NCBI GenBank assembly: GCA_029239455.1 | Contig: JAQZAX010000008.1 | Coordinates: forward strand, 1 to 41,284 | Length of the DNA stretch: 41,284 nt | Source: Anaerocolumna sp. | Lineage (GTDB): Bacteria > Bacillota > Clostridia > Lachnospirales > Lachnospiraceae | Direction of reading: 5' to 3' | Part shown: positions 20,058-29,706 of the stretch, in pieces | Numbering within the stretch: position 1 is the first letter of the stretch | Layout: each line of letters begins with the position of its first letter | Notes under the pieces: generated by a model | Databases searched by the model: none | What the model saw: only the letters and a program-made list of their open reading frames with translations | What the model was told of the DNA's origin: nothing | Made by a program: the position numbers and the translations under genes

Positions 20058-20228
20058 ATGAATGTTAAAATAAATGGGGTTATCGTACCGGAACTAAATA
20101 GGGTAGTTGAGCAAAAAAAAATAGCAGCACAGACGGGAAAAGAAGATAAATTAAGAAAACTTGAATATCCGCTTCCCGTAGGAATTATACAAATGATTCG
20201 GTTTTATTACATGGGAATGCGAGGCTGA
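20058..20228 (+). CDS. Small ORF, 56 aa, unknown function
   Basis: ATG after AAAAGGAGC RBS: MNVKINGVIVPELNRVVEQKKIAAQTGKEDKLRKLEYPLPVGIIQMIRFYYMGMRG*; fills the gap between two GT genes and sits below the ORF-track size cutoff. Confidence 0.5.
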   Translation: MNVKINGVIVPELNRVVEQKKIAAQTGKEDKLRKLEYPLPVGIIQMIRFYYMGMRG

Positions 20229-20233
20229 GTCAT

Positions 20234-21295
20234 ATGGATATTGTTAGTATTACGAATACTGTAAGTTACGGGGATGCTGCTAGTAATCACTTCATTGCGA
20301 TGGACCAAATGCTAAAAGGCCTCGGATTTAAGACTGCTTTATACGCAAACCGTATTGATCCTAAATTGGACTATGAAGTGTTACCTTTCGCGAAGTTTGA
20401 TCCAAAAACAGCGAAAAATATTGTATTTCATTTTGCCAGTGGCACATCTTTTGTAAATGAGATACTAAAATTGCCACAAGATATTATTCTTTATTATCAA
20501 AACATTACTCCTGCAGAGTTTTTCAAGGGAATTTCTTGGGGAACATATCGAAACACCCAAAAAGGACGCAAACAATTGCTTCAATTGAGAGCAAAAACCA
20601 GATTTGCATGGGCTGCTTCCGAGTATAGTCGGTTAGAGCTTGAAAATAACGGATTTCAGGATACTTCTGTTATTCCCATTGTTGTTAACCTTTCAGACTA
20701 TAAAAATATAGAAGCTAATCCGCAGATTTATCAGGAGTATAAAGATGACAAGACCAATTTGTTGTTTGTAGGTCGTATTGCACCGAATAAGAAACATGAA
20801 GATCTTATTCGCCTACTTTACTACTATAAGAACTTCATTTCGTCTGAAGTACGGCTTATACTAGTAGGGAACCCCAAAGCATCTTATGTCAATAAGTTGA
20901 AAAAATTAATGGAAGCATTGCAAATTTCTGGTGATGTAGTCATGACTGGTAAAGTATCCTTTCAGGATATGTGCAGCTACTACAAGGTGGCTGATGCTTT
21001 CGTGTGCATGAGTGAGCATGAGGGATTCCTAGTACCTTTAGTCGAAGCGATGAATTTTAGAGTGCCTATTTTTGCGTTTGATTCATCTGCTATTCCTCAT
21101 ACACTAGGAAATAGCGGTGTGTTGTTTGATGAGAAAGATTTTGGACAAATTGCGCATACCATTGATTACATACTGCAAAATAAGCAAATAAAAAGTGAAA
21201 TTTTAACTGCACAAGATAAACGATTAGGCGATTTTAGCCAAGATCGCATTGCTGAATTATTAAAGCAAGACATTGAGCGGTATTTTATTAAGTGA
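20234..21295 (+). CDS. Glycosyltransferase family 4
   Basis: LLFVGRIAPNKKHEDLIRLL, VCMSEHEGFLVPLVEAMNFRVPIFAFDSSAIPHTLGNSGVLFD. Confidence 0.92.
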   Translation: MDIVSITNTVSYGDAASNHFIAMDQMLKGLGFKTALYANRIDPKLDYEVLPFAKFDPKTAKNIVFHFASGTSFVNEILKLPQDIILYYQNITPAEFFKGISWGTYRNTQKGRKQLLQLRAKTRFAWAASEYSRLELENNGFQDTSVIPIVVNLSDYKNIEANPQIYQEYKDDKTNLLFVGRIAPNKKHEDLIRLLYYYKNFISSEVRLILVGNPKASYVNKLKKLMEALQISGDVVMTGKVSFQDMCSYYKVADAFVCMSEHEGFLVPLVEAMNFRVPIFAFDSSAIPHTLGNSGVLFDEKDFGQIAHTIDYILQNKQIKSEILTAQDKRLGDFSQDRIAELLKQDIERYFIK

Positions 21296-21304
21296 GGTAT
21301 AGAC

Positions 21305-22429
21305 GTGAAAGTACATATAGACGGTAAGCCCTTATTTAATCAAAAAACAGGGATTGGGTACTACTGCTATAATCTTATTGATGCGTTAAATAGTTTGGAT
21401 TCTCAAAGTAAGTATATAGCTACCTATAACACATCGCGAATTAGAAAAAACAAATTAGTGTCAGGGCCTGAAAAATATGTATGGTATCCTTACACTAAAC
21501 TAAGACGTCATGTCGGCACCTCATTTCCATACAATCTAGCATTAGAAAATTTCTTAGGAGACTTTGATATTTATCATGGCACCGCTTTTTCTGTATTGCC
21601 CACACGTAAAGCAAAGAAAGTTTTGACAGTTTATGATGCGGCTTATAAACGCTTTCCGGAGACAATTGAGAAGAATAACTTCGCATTTTTAACAGAGTGG
21701 CTGCCTTATTTTATTGAAAAAAGCGATCATATATTGGCAATTTCTGAAAGTAGTAAAGAAGAACTAATGCATTATTTCAATGTAAAACCCGAAAAAATTA
21801 GCGTAACTTATTTGGCTGCTGATCAAGCTTACCATCCCATTCCACTAGAGGACAGTTACCGGAATATGGTGTGCGAGAAATATAATTTACCCTCACAATT
21901 TATTCTGTATACGGGAACGATTGAGCCGCGCAAAAACCTCATTAATCTTATTACTGCTTATCACAAGACGCTACAGCAAACACAGTGTGATCATAGCCTA
22001 GTATTAGCTGGTGGCAAAGGCTGGTTATATGATGAGGTTTTTGCTGCCGTAAATAAGTTAAATCTACAGGATAAGGTTAGATTTTTAGGGTATGTAGATT
22101 TTCATGATTTACCTTATCTCTACAATTTAGCAGACGTATTTGCCTATGTTTCTAAATATGAGGGGTTTGGTCTTCCGCCGCTGGAAGCCATGCAATGTGG
22201 CACCCCGGTATTAACATCTAATACATCATCTTTGCCGGAAGTGGTTGGTGATGCAGCTATTATGGTTGAGCCTGCCAATGTCGACGAGATAGCAAAGCAT
22301 TTAGAAGCTTTGATAAGTAGTCAAGCGTTGCGCGATGAATATAGTCAAAGAGGTATACAGAGAGCTGCTCAGTTTAGCTGGGAAAAGACAGCAGCTAGCA
22401 CTATTGAAGCATATAAAAGATTAGTGTGA
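21305..22429 (+). CDS. Glycosyltransferase family 4
   Basis: [78 protein letters not shown]. Confidence 0.94.
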   Translation: MKVHIDGKPLFNQKTGIGYYCYNLIDALNSLDSQSKYIATYNTSRIRKNKLVSGPEKYVWYPYTKLRRHVGTSFPYNLALENFLGDFDIYHGTAFSVLPTRKAKKVLTVYDAAYKRFPETIEKNNFAFLTEWLPYFIEKSDHILAISESSKEELMHYFNVKPEKISVTYLAADQAYHPIPLEDSYRNMVCEKYNLPSQFILYTGTIEPRKNLINLITAYHKTLQQTQCDHSLVLAGGKGWLYDEVFAAVNKLNLQDKVRFLGYVDFHDLPYLYNLADVFAYVSKYEGFGLPPLEAMQCGTPVLTSNTSSLPEVVGDAAIMVEPANVDEIAKHLEALISSQALRDEYSQRGIQRAAQFSWEKTAASTIEAYKRLV

Positions 22430-22486
22430 AGCGCAGTTTATTACAATGATAGTTCAATTTGATTATATAGAGGTGTACTGATATAC

Positions 22487-23476
22487 ATGCCTATTATCCT
22501 TTCAATTTGTATTCCTACCTACAATCGGGCTTTGTTTTTACCCCAAGCGATAGAAAGCATAATTTCCCAAGCTACTGATGAAGTAGAAATAATAATTTGT
22601 GATAATGCTTCAACAGATAATACCGCTGAATTAATCGCAGCGTACAAAGAAACCTTCGAGAATCTTGTCTATTTCCGATGGGGAAAAAACATGGGTTATG
22701 ATGTCAATATGTTAAAAGCTATAGAACTAGCGCGTGGAAAATACTGTTGGATTCTTGGAAGTGATGATGCTATTAAAGATAGCAGTATAAGTATCATATT
22801 AGATGAAATAAAGAATGATTATGATATCTATATATTTAATAGAACGGAATGTAATATAGAGTTACAACCTATGCAAGATAGATGTTGGTTAAGCAATAAT
22901 GAAAGTCTAGAGTATAATTTAAATAATAAAAAAGAATTTATAGCTTATTTAAATTCAGCTACATCATTAGGTGCAATATTTAGTTACATAAGTACAAATG
23001 TCTTTCGTAAAGAAATATGGAGTGCAATTAAGTGTGAAGCACCCTTTGTAGGATCTGAATATTCACATGTTTATATGTGGCTATCTTTTTCTCACCAAAC
23101 TTGTTTGCTTAAATATATAAATAAACCATTAGTAATGTGTCGCATGGGTAATGATGACTTGGTAAAACAAGGGAATGTTATTAAACGTTTTTTGCTTGAT
23201 ATTGACGGTTATCTTCTTATGGCAGAATCAATATTTACCGACTTAGATGTACAACAAGCGTTTCTTAATGTTATGCAAAGAGAACATCCTTGGATAAATA
23301 TATTACATATTAGGCGAATTGCTGAAACCGAAGAATGGATGGATATTGAACCGAAGCTAATTCGATATGGGTATAATCAAAACATATTGAAGGCAATGCG
23401 CAGTAAAATACTAACTAAAATGTTATTAAAGTATTTTAAATTAGAAAAGAGACTCAATAAACTTAGAAAGTTATAA
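22487..23476 (+). CDS. Glycosyltransferase family 2
   Basis: LSICIPTYNRALFLPQAIESII...EIIICDNASTDNTAELI...YCWILGSDDAI. Confidence 0.93.
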   Translation: MPIILSICIPTYNRALFLPQAIESIISQATDEVEIIICDNASTDNTAELIAAYKETFENLVYFRWGKNMGYDVNMLKAIELARGKYCWILGSDDAIKDSSISIILDEIKNDYDIYIFNRTECNIELQPMQDRCWLSNNESLEYNLNNKKEFIAYLNSATSLGAIFSYISTNVFRKEIWSAIKCEAPFVGSEYSHVYMWLSFSHQTCLLKYINKPLVMCRMGNDDLVKQGNVIKRFLLDIDGYLLMAESIFTDLDVQQAFLNVMQREHPWINILHIRRIAETEEWMDIEPKLIRYGYNQNILKAMRSKILTKMLLKYFKLEKRLNKLRKL

Positions 23477-23779
23477 GATCAAATGTCCTCATTTCGGTGT
23501 GGACGTTTTTTATTTGTTTTCGTGGGTAGTCCTTTTTATTTTTAAATAGTAGATGCAATATGAAAAAGAAGAATTTGTCGCATAGTGTACAACGAGAGAA
23601 AACTGTGACGAAACGTGGCAGGATTCTCTAGTCAAATAAAGAATATAAGTCACTTGAGAATAAACTAATATATGCGAGTTAGATAGAATGAATAACATGT
23701 TAGTCTATAGATGAGCAGTTCTGCTGAAATGGTTGAGTTGATTGAAGCTGATGTATTTTATCAATAATTGGAGGTACGC

Positions 23780-24556
23780 ATGAAAGTAGTAATATTAGCA
23801 GGTGGTTTTGGCAGTCGCATTAGCGAAGAGTCTCATTTAAAACCTAAACCGATGATCGAAATTGGCGGACGACCAATTCTATGGCATATCATGAAGATAT
23901 ATTCAAGCTATGGGTTTAATGATTTCGTGATTTGCTTAGGTTATAAAGGTTATTGTATTAAGGAATATTTCGCGCACTATTTTTTACATGAAGCAGATGT
24001 TACATTTGATTTTAGGATGCATAATGAGCAATATATTCATCATACTCATGCCGAACCATGGAAAGTTACACTAGTTAATACTGGGTTGGAAACGATGACG
24101 GGTGGTCGTGTCAAACGTATTCAACAATATATCGGCAATGATCCATTCATGCTTACTTATGGTGATGGAGTGAGTAATGTTGATATTTCTGCTTTAGTCA
24201 AACATCATAAGTCTCATGGGAGGATTGCAACCATTACTTCTGTGCAACCGCTAGGTCGGTTTGGAGCACTTGATATTACTGATAACAATAAGGTCAGAGG
24301 CTTCCAAGAGAAACCGCAAGGCGATGGTGGTTGGATTAATGGAGGCTTTTTTGTTTTACAACCAGAAGTATTTAATCATATTGACGGTGATAGTACTATC
24401 TTTGAACGTGATCCTTTAGAAAGCTTGGCAAAAAAGGATGAACTTGTTGCTTATAAACATCATGGTTTTTGGCAACCTATGGATACAATGCGTGATCGAG
24501 ACCAATTAGAAGCTTTATGGTCACGAGGGCAAGCACCGTGGAAATTATGGAAATAG
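23780..24556 (+). CDS. rfbF: Glucose-1-phosphate cytidylyltransferase
   Basis: MKVVILAGGFGSRISEESHLKPKPMIEIGGRPILWHIMKIYSSYGFNDFVICLGYKGYCIKEYF, LTYGDGVSNVDI; ATG 23780 preceded by GGAGG. Confidence 0.96.
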   Translation: MKVVILAGGFGSRISEESHLKPKPMIEIGGRPILWHIMKIYSSYGFNDFVICLGYKGYCIKEYFAHYFLHEADVTFDFRMHNEQYIHHTHAEPWKVTLVNTGLETMTGGRVKRIQQYIGNDPFMLTYGDGVSNVDISALVKHHKSHGRIATITSVQPLGRFGALDITDNNKVRGFQEKPQGDGGWINGGFFVLQPEVFNHIDGDSTIFERDPLESLAKKDELVAYKHHGFWQPMDTMRDRDQLEALWSRGQAPWKLWK

Positions 24557-24565
24557 GTGTAACAA

Positions 24566-25654
24566 ATGATTGATAAAGCATTTTGGCAGGGGAAAAAAAT
24601 ATTTCTTACGGGACATACCGGTTTTAAAGGTTCCTGGCTGTGTATTTGGTTACATTCTTTAGGTGCAAATGTGACCGGCTATGCCTTAACGCCGCCTACC
24701 AAGCCTAATTTGTTTGAAATATGCAACGTTCAGCATCTAATTACTTCTGTTATTGGTGATGTCCGGGATTATGCTAAATTAGAACAAACGTTACAGCAAG
24801 CCCAACCGGATATAGTTATCCATATGGCGGCACAACCGTTGGTTCGGGATTCCTATAAGAACCCAGTAGATACTTATGCTATTAATGTTATGGGAACTGT
24901 TCATTTATTAGAGGCAGTACGGCATTGTAAAAGCGTAAAGGCAATAGTAAACGTGACAACAGATAAATGTTATGAAAACAAAGAGTGGGTTTGGGGATAC
25001 CGTGAGAATGAGCCTATGGGAGGCTATGATCCATATTCCAATAGTAAGGGATGCTCTGAGTTGGTTACCGCTTCTTACCGGAATTCCTTCTTTAATCCTA
25101 CTGAATATCAAAAGCATGGTGTAGGTTTAGCTTCTGCGAGAGCTGGCAACGTGATCGGTGGTGGCGATTGGGCTGCAGAACGGCTTATACCGGATTGTAT
25201 AGATGCTTTATTACATGATAGTAAGGTTATAATTCGTAATCCTTTTGCTATTCGCCCCTGGCAACATGTGCTTGAGCCGCTTAGTGGTTATTTACTTTTA
25301 GCTCAAAGATTGTATGAAGATGGAGCTTGTTTTAGTGAAGGCTGGAATTTTGGCCCCAATGATCATGATGCCAAGCCGGTAGAATGGATAGTTCAAAAAA
25401 TATGTGAAGAGTGGGGAAAGAATGCGGCTTATGAAATAGATAAAAGTATACAACCGCATGAAGCTCACTATTTAAAACTGGATTGTTCGAAAGCGAAGTC
25501 AAAACTCAACTGGCAACCTAGGTGGGATTTGCAATGTACATTAGGCAAAATTGTCGAATGGGTTCGAGCTTACGAAGAAAAGTCCAATATGCGCGAGGTT
25601 TGTCTAAAGCAAATAGAGGCATATATGAGAACAGTGGCAAGTGAGGGTAAATGA
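24566..25654 (+). CDS. rfbG: CDP-glucose 4,6-dehydratase
   Basis: FWQGKKIFLTGHTGFKGSWLCIWLHSLGANVTGYAL, HMAAQPLVRDSYKNPVDTYAINVMGTV, YDPYSNSKGCSELVTASYRNSFF. Confidence 0.96.
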   Translation: MIDKAFWQGKKIFLTGHTGFKGSWLCIWLHSLGANVTGYALTPPTKPNLFEICNVQHLITSVIGDVRDYAKLEQTLQQAQPDIVIHMAAQPLVRDSYKNPVDTYAINVMGTVHLLEAVRHCKSVKAIVNVTTDKCYENKEWVWGYRENEPMGGYDPYSNSKGCSELVTASYRNSFFNPTEYQKHGVGLASARAGNVIGGGDWAAERLIPDCIDALLHDSKVIIRNPFAIRPWQHVLEPLSGYLLLAQRLYEDGACFSEGWNFGPNDHDAKPVEWIVQKICEEWGKNAAYEIDKSIQPHEAHYLKLDCSKAKSKLNWQPRWDLQCTLGKIVEWVRAYEEKSNMREVCLKQIEAYMRTVASEGK

Positions 25655-27000
25655 TGAGCAATATTGAATTAGAAAAAAAGCTAAGACAAGAAGTTATTGA
25701 GGCTGCTATCAAACATTATGAAGTAAAGCATAAAAATGAAGTTGATTTTAAACCAGGCGATCGTATTTCTTATGGTGGACGTTTTTTTGATGAAAACGAA
25801 ATTATCAATTTAATTGATGCCTCATTGGACTTCTGGTTGACGACAGGTAAATATGCAGAAAAATTCGAAAAAGAATTTGCGCAATTTTTAGGAGTTAAGT
25901 ATTGCTCTTTAACGAATTCAGGATCATCGGCAAATCTACTAGCTTTTATGGCGCTAACCTCGCACAAACTTGGAAAGCGCAAGATTAACAAAGGTGATGA
26001 AGTCATTACTGTAGCTGCAGCCTTTCCGACCACTGTAGCACCTATTATTCAATATGGCGCTATTCCTGTATTTATAGATGTAACATTGCCTGCTTATAAT
26101 ATTGATATTACACAATTGAACGATGCTTTATCTGATAAAACCAAAGCAGTTATGATCGCCCATACATTAGGAAATCCCTTTGATTTACAAGCTGTAAAAG
26201 ACTTTTGTGATCAACATGAGCTATGGTTAATTGAAGATAATTGCGATGCTTTGGGAACAAAGTATTTTTATAATGGTGAATGGAAATATTCAGGAACTAT
26301 TGGTCATATTGGTACATCTAGTTTTTACCCTCCCCATCATATGACTATGGGCGAAGGTGGCGCAGTATATACTAATGATGTTCAACTAAAGCGCATTATT
26401 GAATCTTTCCGGGATTGGGGGCGTGATTGCTGGTGCCCATCAGGAAAAGATGATACTTGCAAGCATCGCTTTACTCAGCAGTTTGGTGAATTACCGGTAG
26501 GGTATGATCATAAATATGTTTATTCGCACTTAGGATATAATTTAAAGGTAACAGATATGCAAGCAGCTATTGGTTGTGCGCAGTTACAAAAGCTGCCTTT
26601 AATCATTGAAAAACGCAGACAAAACTGGCAGTTACTTCGTGAGGGACTTAATGATTTGGATGATGTTTTGATTTTACCTGAAGCAATGGATAATTCTGAA
26701 CCAAGTTGGTTTGGTTTTTTATTGACCGTGAAAAAAGCGGGAAGTCTTTTACGTGATGAATTAGTTAAGCATCTTGAAAATAATGGAATACAAACACGTA
26801 TGCTATTTGCGGGGAATTTAATTAAGCATCCTTGTTTTGATGATATGAGACAAACTGGATCAGGTTTTAGAGTGGTTGGAGACTTGAAAAATACTGATAT
26901 AATAATGAATGATACTCTGTGGATAGGGGTCTACCCCGGTCTCCAACACGAACAGATACAATATATGATCAAGAGCATTAAAGACTTTTTTAGTAAATAG
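25651..27000 (+). CDS. rfbH: CDP-6-deoxy-D-xylo-4-hexulose-3-dehydrase (RfbH/E1-type)
   Basis: GRFFDENEIINLIDASLDFWLTTGKYAEKFEKEFA, SFYPPHHMTMGEGGAVYTND (His in the position of the usual PLP Lys), Cys cluster CWCPSGKDDTC. Confidence 0.95.
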   Translation: MMSNIELEKKLRQEVIEAAIKHYEVKHKNEVDFKPGDRISYGGRFFDENEIINLIDASLDFWLTTGKYAEKFEKEFAQFLGVKYCSLTNSGSSANLLAFMALTSHKLGKRKINKGDEVITVAAAFPTTVAPIIQYGAIPVFIDVTLPAYNIDITQLNDALSDKTKAVMIAHTLGNPFDLQAVKDFCDQHELWLIEDNCDALGTKYFYNGEWKYSGTIGHIGTSSFYPPHHMTMGEGGAVYTNDVQLKRIIESFRDWGRDCWCPSGKDDTCKHRFTQQFGELPVGYDHKYVYSHLGYNLKVTDMQAAIGCAQLQKLPLIIEKRRQNWQLLREGLNDLDDVLILPEAMDNSEPSWFGFLLTVKKAGSLLRDELVKHLENNGIQTRMLFAGNLIKHPCFDDMRQTGSGFRVVGDLKNTDIIMNDTLWIGVYPGLQHEQIQYMIKSIKDFFSK

Positions 27001-27007
27001 AGAAGGA

Positions 27008-28810
27008 ATGAATCATATGAAGATGAGAGTTGCCGATTATATTACATCCGCATTATATGATGCTGGGGGAGAGCATGTTTTTGTCATTACAGGCGGAATG
27101 ATCATGCACTTGACAGATGCGTTGTTGCAACACGGTAAACAAAAATTTACGTGCTGCCATCATGAACAAGCTGCAACAATGGCAGCAGATGCATATGGAA
27201 GATATACACAGAAACTTGGTGTTGCTTATGTAACGGCTGGCCCTGGCGCATTAAACACTATTACTGGAGTTGTAGGCGCGTATGTAGATTCTTCTCCTTG
27301 TATAATTGTTGCAGGTCAGTCCAAAGTTTCACAAGCTAAAGTTACTGGTCCCAGACAATTTTCGTTACAAGGTTATGAAAATTTACCTATTTTCGAGAAG
27401 TTTACAAAATATGCGGTCATGCTTGATGACATATCCAGGGTACGTTACGAGGTAGAAAAGAGTATATATATAGCGAAACAGAATAGGGTAGGCCCAGTAT
27501 ATATTGAATGCCCCATTGATATACAAGCTATGTACTTTGATCCCGATGAATATGAAGGTTTTCAGCCTCCTGTAGAGAACAATATGCCAGCTATTTCTGC
27601 AGAACAAGTCAACAAAGTCAAGGAGTTACTGCAAAAAAGTAAGAGACCATGTATTATTGCGGGTGCAGGGATAAGAATGGCTAATGCTATTCAACCATTT
27701 TACCGTTTTGTGGAGCACCTTCAGATTCCCGTAGTGACCTCGAGGCTGGGAATGGATCTTCTTGGATTTGAACATCCGCTTTTTGTTGGACATCCGGGTT
27801 TATATGGTGACCGTCCGGCAAATTTTGCTGTACACAATGCTGATTTACTACTCATTTTAGGCTCTCGTATGGGGATTGGGACAGTGGGTTACGATTTTCA
27901 GGATGTTGCTCCAAAAGCCGTTAAGATATGTGTAGATATAGATGAAAAAGAACTTGTAAAACCAGGAATACCACTGGATATGCCTATACATGGCGACGTC
28001 AATGCATTTTTGGAGATGCTCCTTCCAATTACGACTGATTTAAGTCTTGAGACTGATAATTGGGTTGCAAAGGTTCAGGAATGGAAAGTTGCTTATCCGG
28101 TTGATTTACCGGAATATCAAAATGAAGTGGATGGGGTTAATTCCTATCACTTGACCAGAGTCTTTTCTGAAAAAATGCGTGATGATGATATTTTTATACT
28201 CGATACTGGATCATGCTTTCATGTGTTTGCACAGGCATTTAAGGTTAAATATGGGCAGAGACATATCATTACCGGAGGGTTGTCCACCATGGGCTATATG
28301 CCTGGTGCGATTGGAGTAGCTGCTGCAAGTGGCTCTAAAGAAGTTTACTGTATTACAGGAGACGGCTCTTTGCAAATGAATATTCAAGAGCTGCAAACTA
28401 TAGCACATAACCGTCTACCAGTTAAGATCGTAGTTTTTAATAATAATGGGTATTTGTTAATTAGACAAACACAAAAGAATTTTCAGGATGGCCGCCTTAT
28501 TGGAGAAGGTCCGGAATCAGGAGTAGGATTTCCTGATCTAAGAAAAATTGCTGATGCTTATGGAATCGGATACTTATCTATACATTCTCTTGCAAACTTG
28601 GAGTCAGGTATTCAAGAATTGATAGACTATCATGGACCTGTAATATGTGAAGTCATGACACCTTCAAATCAATTGCTCATACCAAGAATAGCTTCAAAGA
28701 AACTAGAAGATGGTACGATGGTGTCTTTACCGTATGACGACATGTTCCCTTTCTTACCACGTGATGAATATAACAGGCATTGTTTGCGTAATAACTGCAA
28801 TTTGGAATAG
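27008..28810 (+). CDS. Thiamine-pyrophosphate-dependent enzyme (acetolactate synthase-like)
   Basis: CCHHEQAATMAADAYGR (activating Glu), AGPGALNTITGV, TPP motif GDGSLQMNIQELQTIAHNRLPVKIVVFNNN; adjacent to rfbFGH, as YerE-type sugar acyl-transferring enzymes are. Confidence 0.9.
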   Translation: MNHMKMRVADYITSALYDAGGEHVFVITGGMIMHLTDALLQHGKQKFTCCHHEQAATMAADAYGRYTQKLGVAYVTAGPGALNTITGVVGAYVDSSPCIIVAGQSKVSQAKVTGPRQFSLQGYENLPIFEKFTKYAVMLDDISRVRYEVEKSIYIAKQNRVGPVYIECPIDIQAMYFDPDEYEGFQPPVENNMPAISAEQVNKVKELLQKSKRPCIIAGAGIRMANAIQPFYRFVEHLQIPVVTSRLGMDLLGFEHPLFVGHPGLYGDRPANFAVHNADLLLILGSRMGIGTVGYDFQDVAPKAVKICVDIDEKELVKPGIPLDMPIHGDVNAFLEMLLPITTDLSLETDNWVAKVQEWKVAYPVDLPEYQNEVDGVNSYHLTRVFSEKMRDDDIFILDTGSCFHVFAQAFKVKYGQRHIITGGLSTMGYMPGAIGVAAASGSKEVYCITGDGSLQMNIQELQTIAHNRLPVKIVVFNNNGYLLIRQTQKNFQDGRLIGEGPESGVGFPDLRKIADAYGIGYLSIHSLANLESGIQELIDYHGPVICEVMTPSNQLLIPRIASKKLEDGTMVSLPYDDMFPFLPRDEYNRHCLRNNCNLE

Positions 28811-28830
28811 ACTTTACTGGGAGAGGTAAT

Positions 28831-29697
28831 ATGAAAAAGTTAAAAGTAGCTATTCTAGGAAGCGGTAATATAGGGACGGATCTGCTTGTAAAAGCTCAAA
28901 GGTCTCCTTATTTAGAATGCACTATGTTTATAGGTCGCAAGCTGGCATCGCCTGGAATGGCAAAAGCTAATAGCCTTGGAGTTCGAATTTCAGACCAAAG
29001 TATTGAAGCAATTACTAATAATCCAGATTGCTGTGACTTGGTATTTGATGCTACTTCAGCAGTTGATCATTTGAGGCATGCGCCAATACTGGAGCAGTTG
29101 GGAAAGTTAGTTATTGATCTGACGCCAGCTAAAGTAGGGCAGATTTGTGTGCCTGCTGTTAATCTTACTAGTTGTCTCCAATATACTAATGTCAATATGG
29201 TAACTTGCGGAGGACAGGCCTCGACTCCTTTAGCATTTGCTATAGGAAAAACGCAGCAGAATATAGATTATATTGAAGTAATATCCAGCATTGCATCGCG
29301 TAGTGCTGGTCCGGCTACCCGTGCGAATTTAGATGAATATATTAGCACAACTGAATCCGCAATTCGAAATTTTTCAGGCTGCCGACGAGCTAAAGCAATT
29401 CTAAACCTTAATCCCGCTCAACCATGCATTAATATGCAAACTACAGTTTTTGCTAAGGTTGAAAATCCAGATTTAGAAAAATTAAATCCAGTTCTTCAAG
29501 AAGTTATTTCAACAGTTCAAAAATATGTTCCTGGATATCAGCTTATTGTTCCTCCCACTATCGAGAATGGTCGAATTGTGCTTATGGTCAGAGTTCTGGG
29601 AGTAGGAGATTATTTGCCAAGCTATGCTGGAAATCTAGACATAATTAATTGTGCAGCTATCGCCATGGCCGAAGAATATGCTAAAAATAATAATTAA
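28831..29697 (+). CDS. Acetaldehyde dehydrogenase (acylating), MhpF/DmpF-like
   Basis: KVAILGSGNIGTDLLVKAQRSPYLE, VIDLTPAKVG, NMVTCGGQASTPLAFAIG (catalytic Cys), ASRSAGPATRANLDEYISTTE. Confidence 0.92.
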   Translation: MKKLKVAILGSGNIGTDLLVKAQRSPYLECTMFIGRKLASPGMAKANSLGVRISDQSIEAITNNPDCCDLVFDATSAVDHLRHAPILEQLGKLVIDLTPAKVGQICVPAVNLTSCLQYTNVNMVTCGGQASTPLAFAIGKTQQNIDYIEVISSIASRSAGPATRANLDEYISTTESAIRNFSGCRRAKAILNLNPAQPCINMQTTVFAKVENPDLEKLNPVLQEVISTVQKYVPGYQLIVPPTIENGRIVLMVRVLGVGDYLPSYAGNLDIINCAAIAMAEEYAKNNN

Positions 29698-29706
29698 GGA
29701 GCATAT

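Noticed and set aside
23477-23767. Gap upstream of rfbF with a weak GTCC...GGAC hairpin followed by a T tract near 23483-23512
   Set aside because: Only about 4 bp of convincing stem; not called as a terminator without folding.
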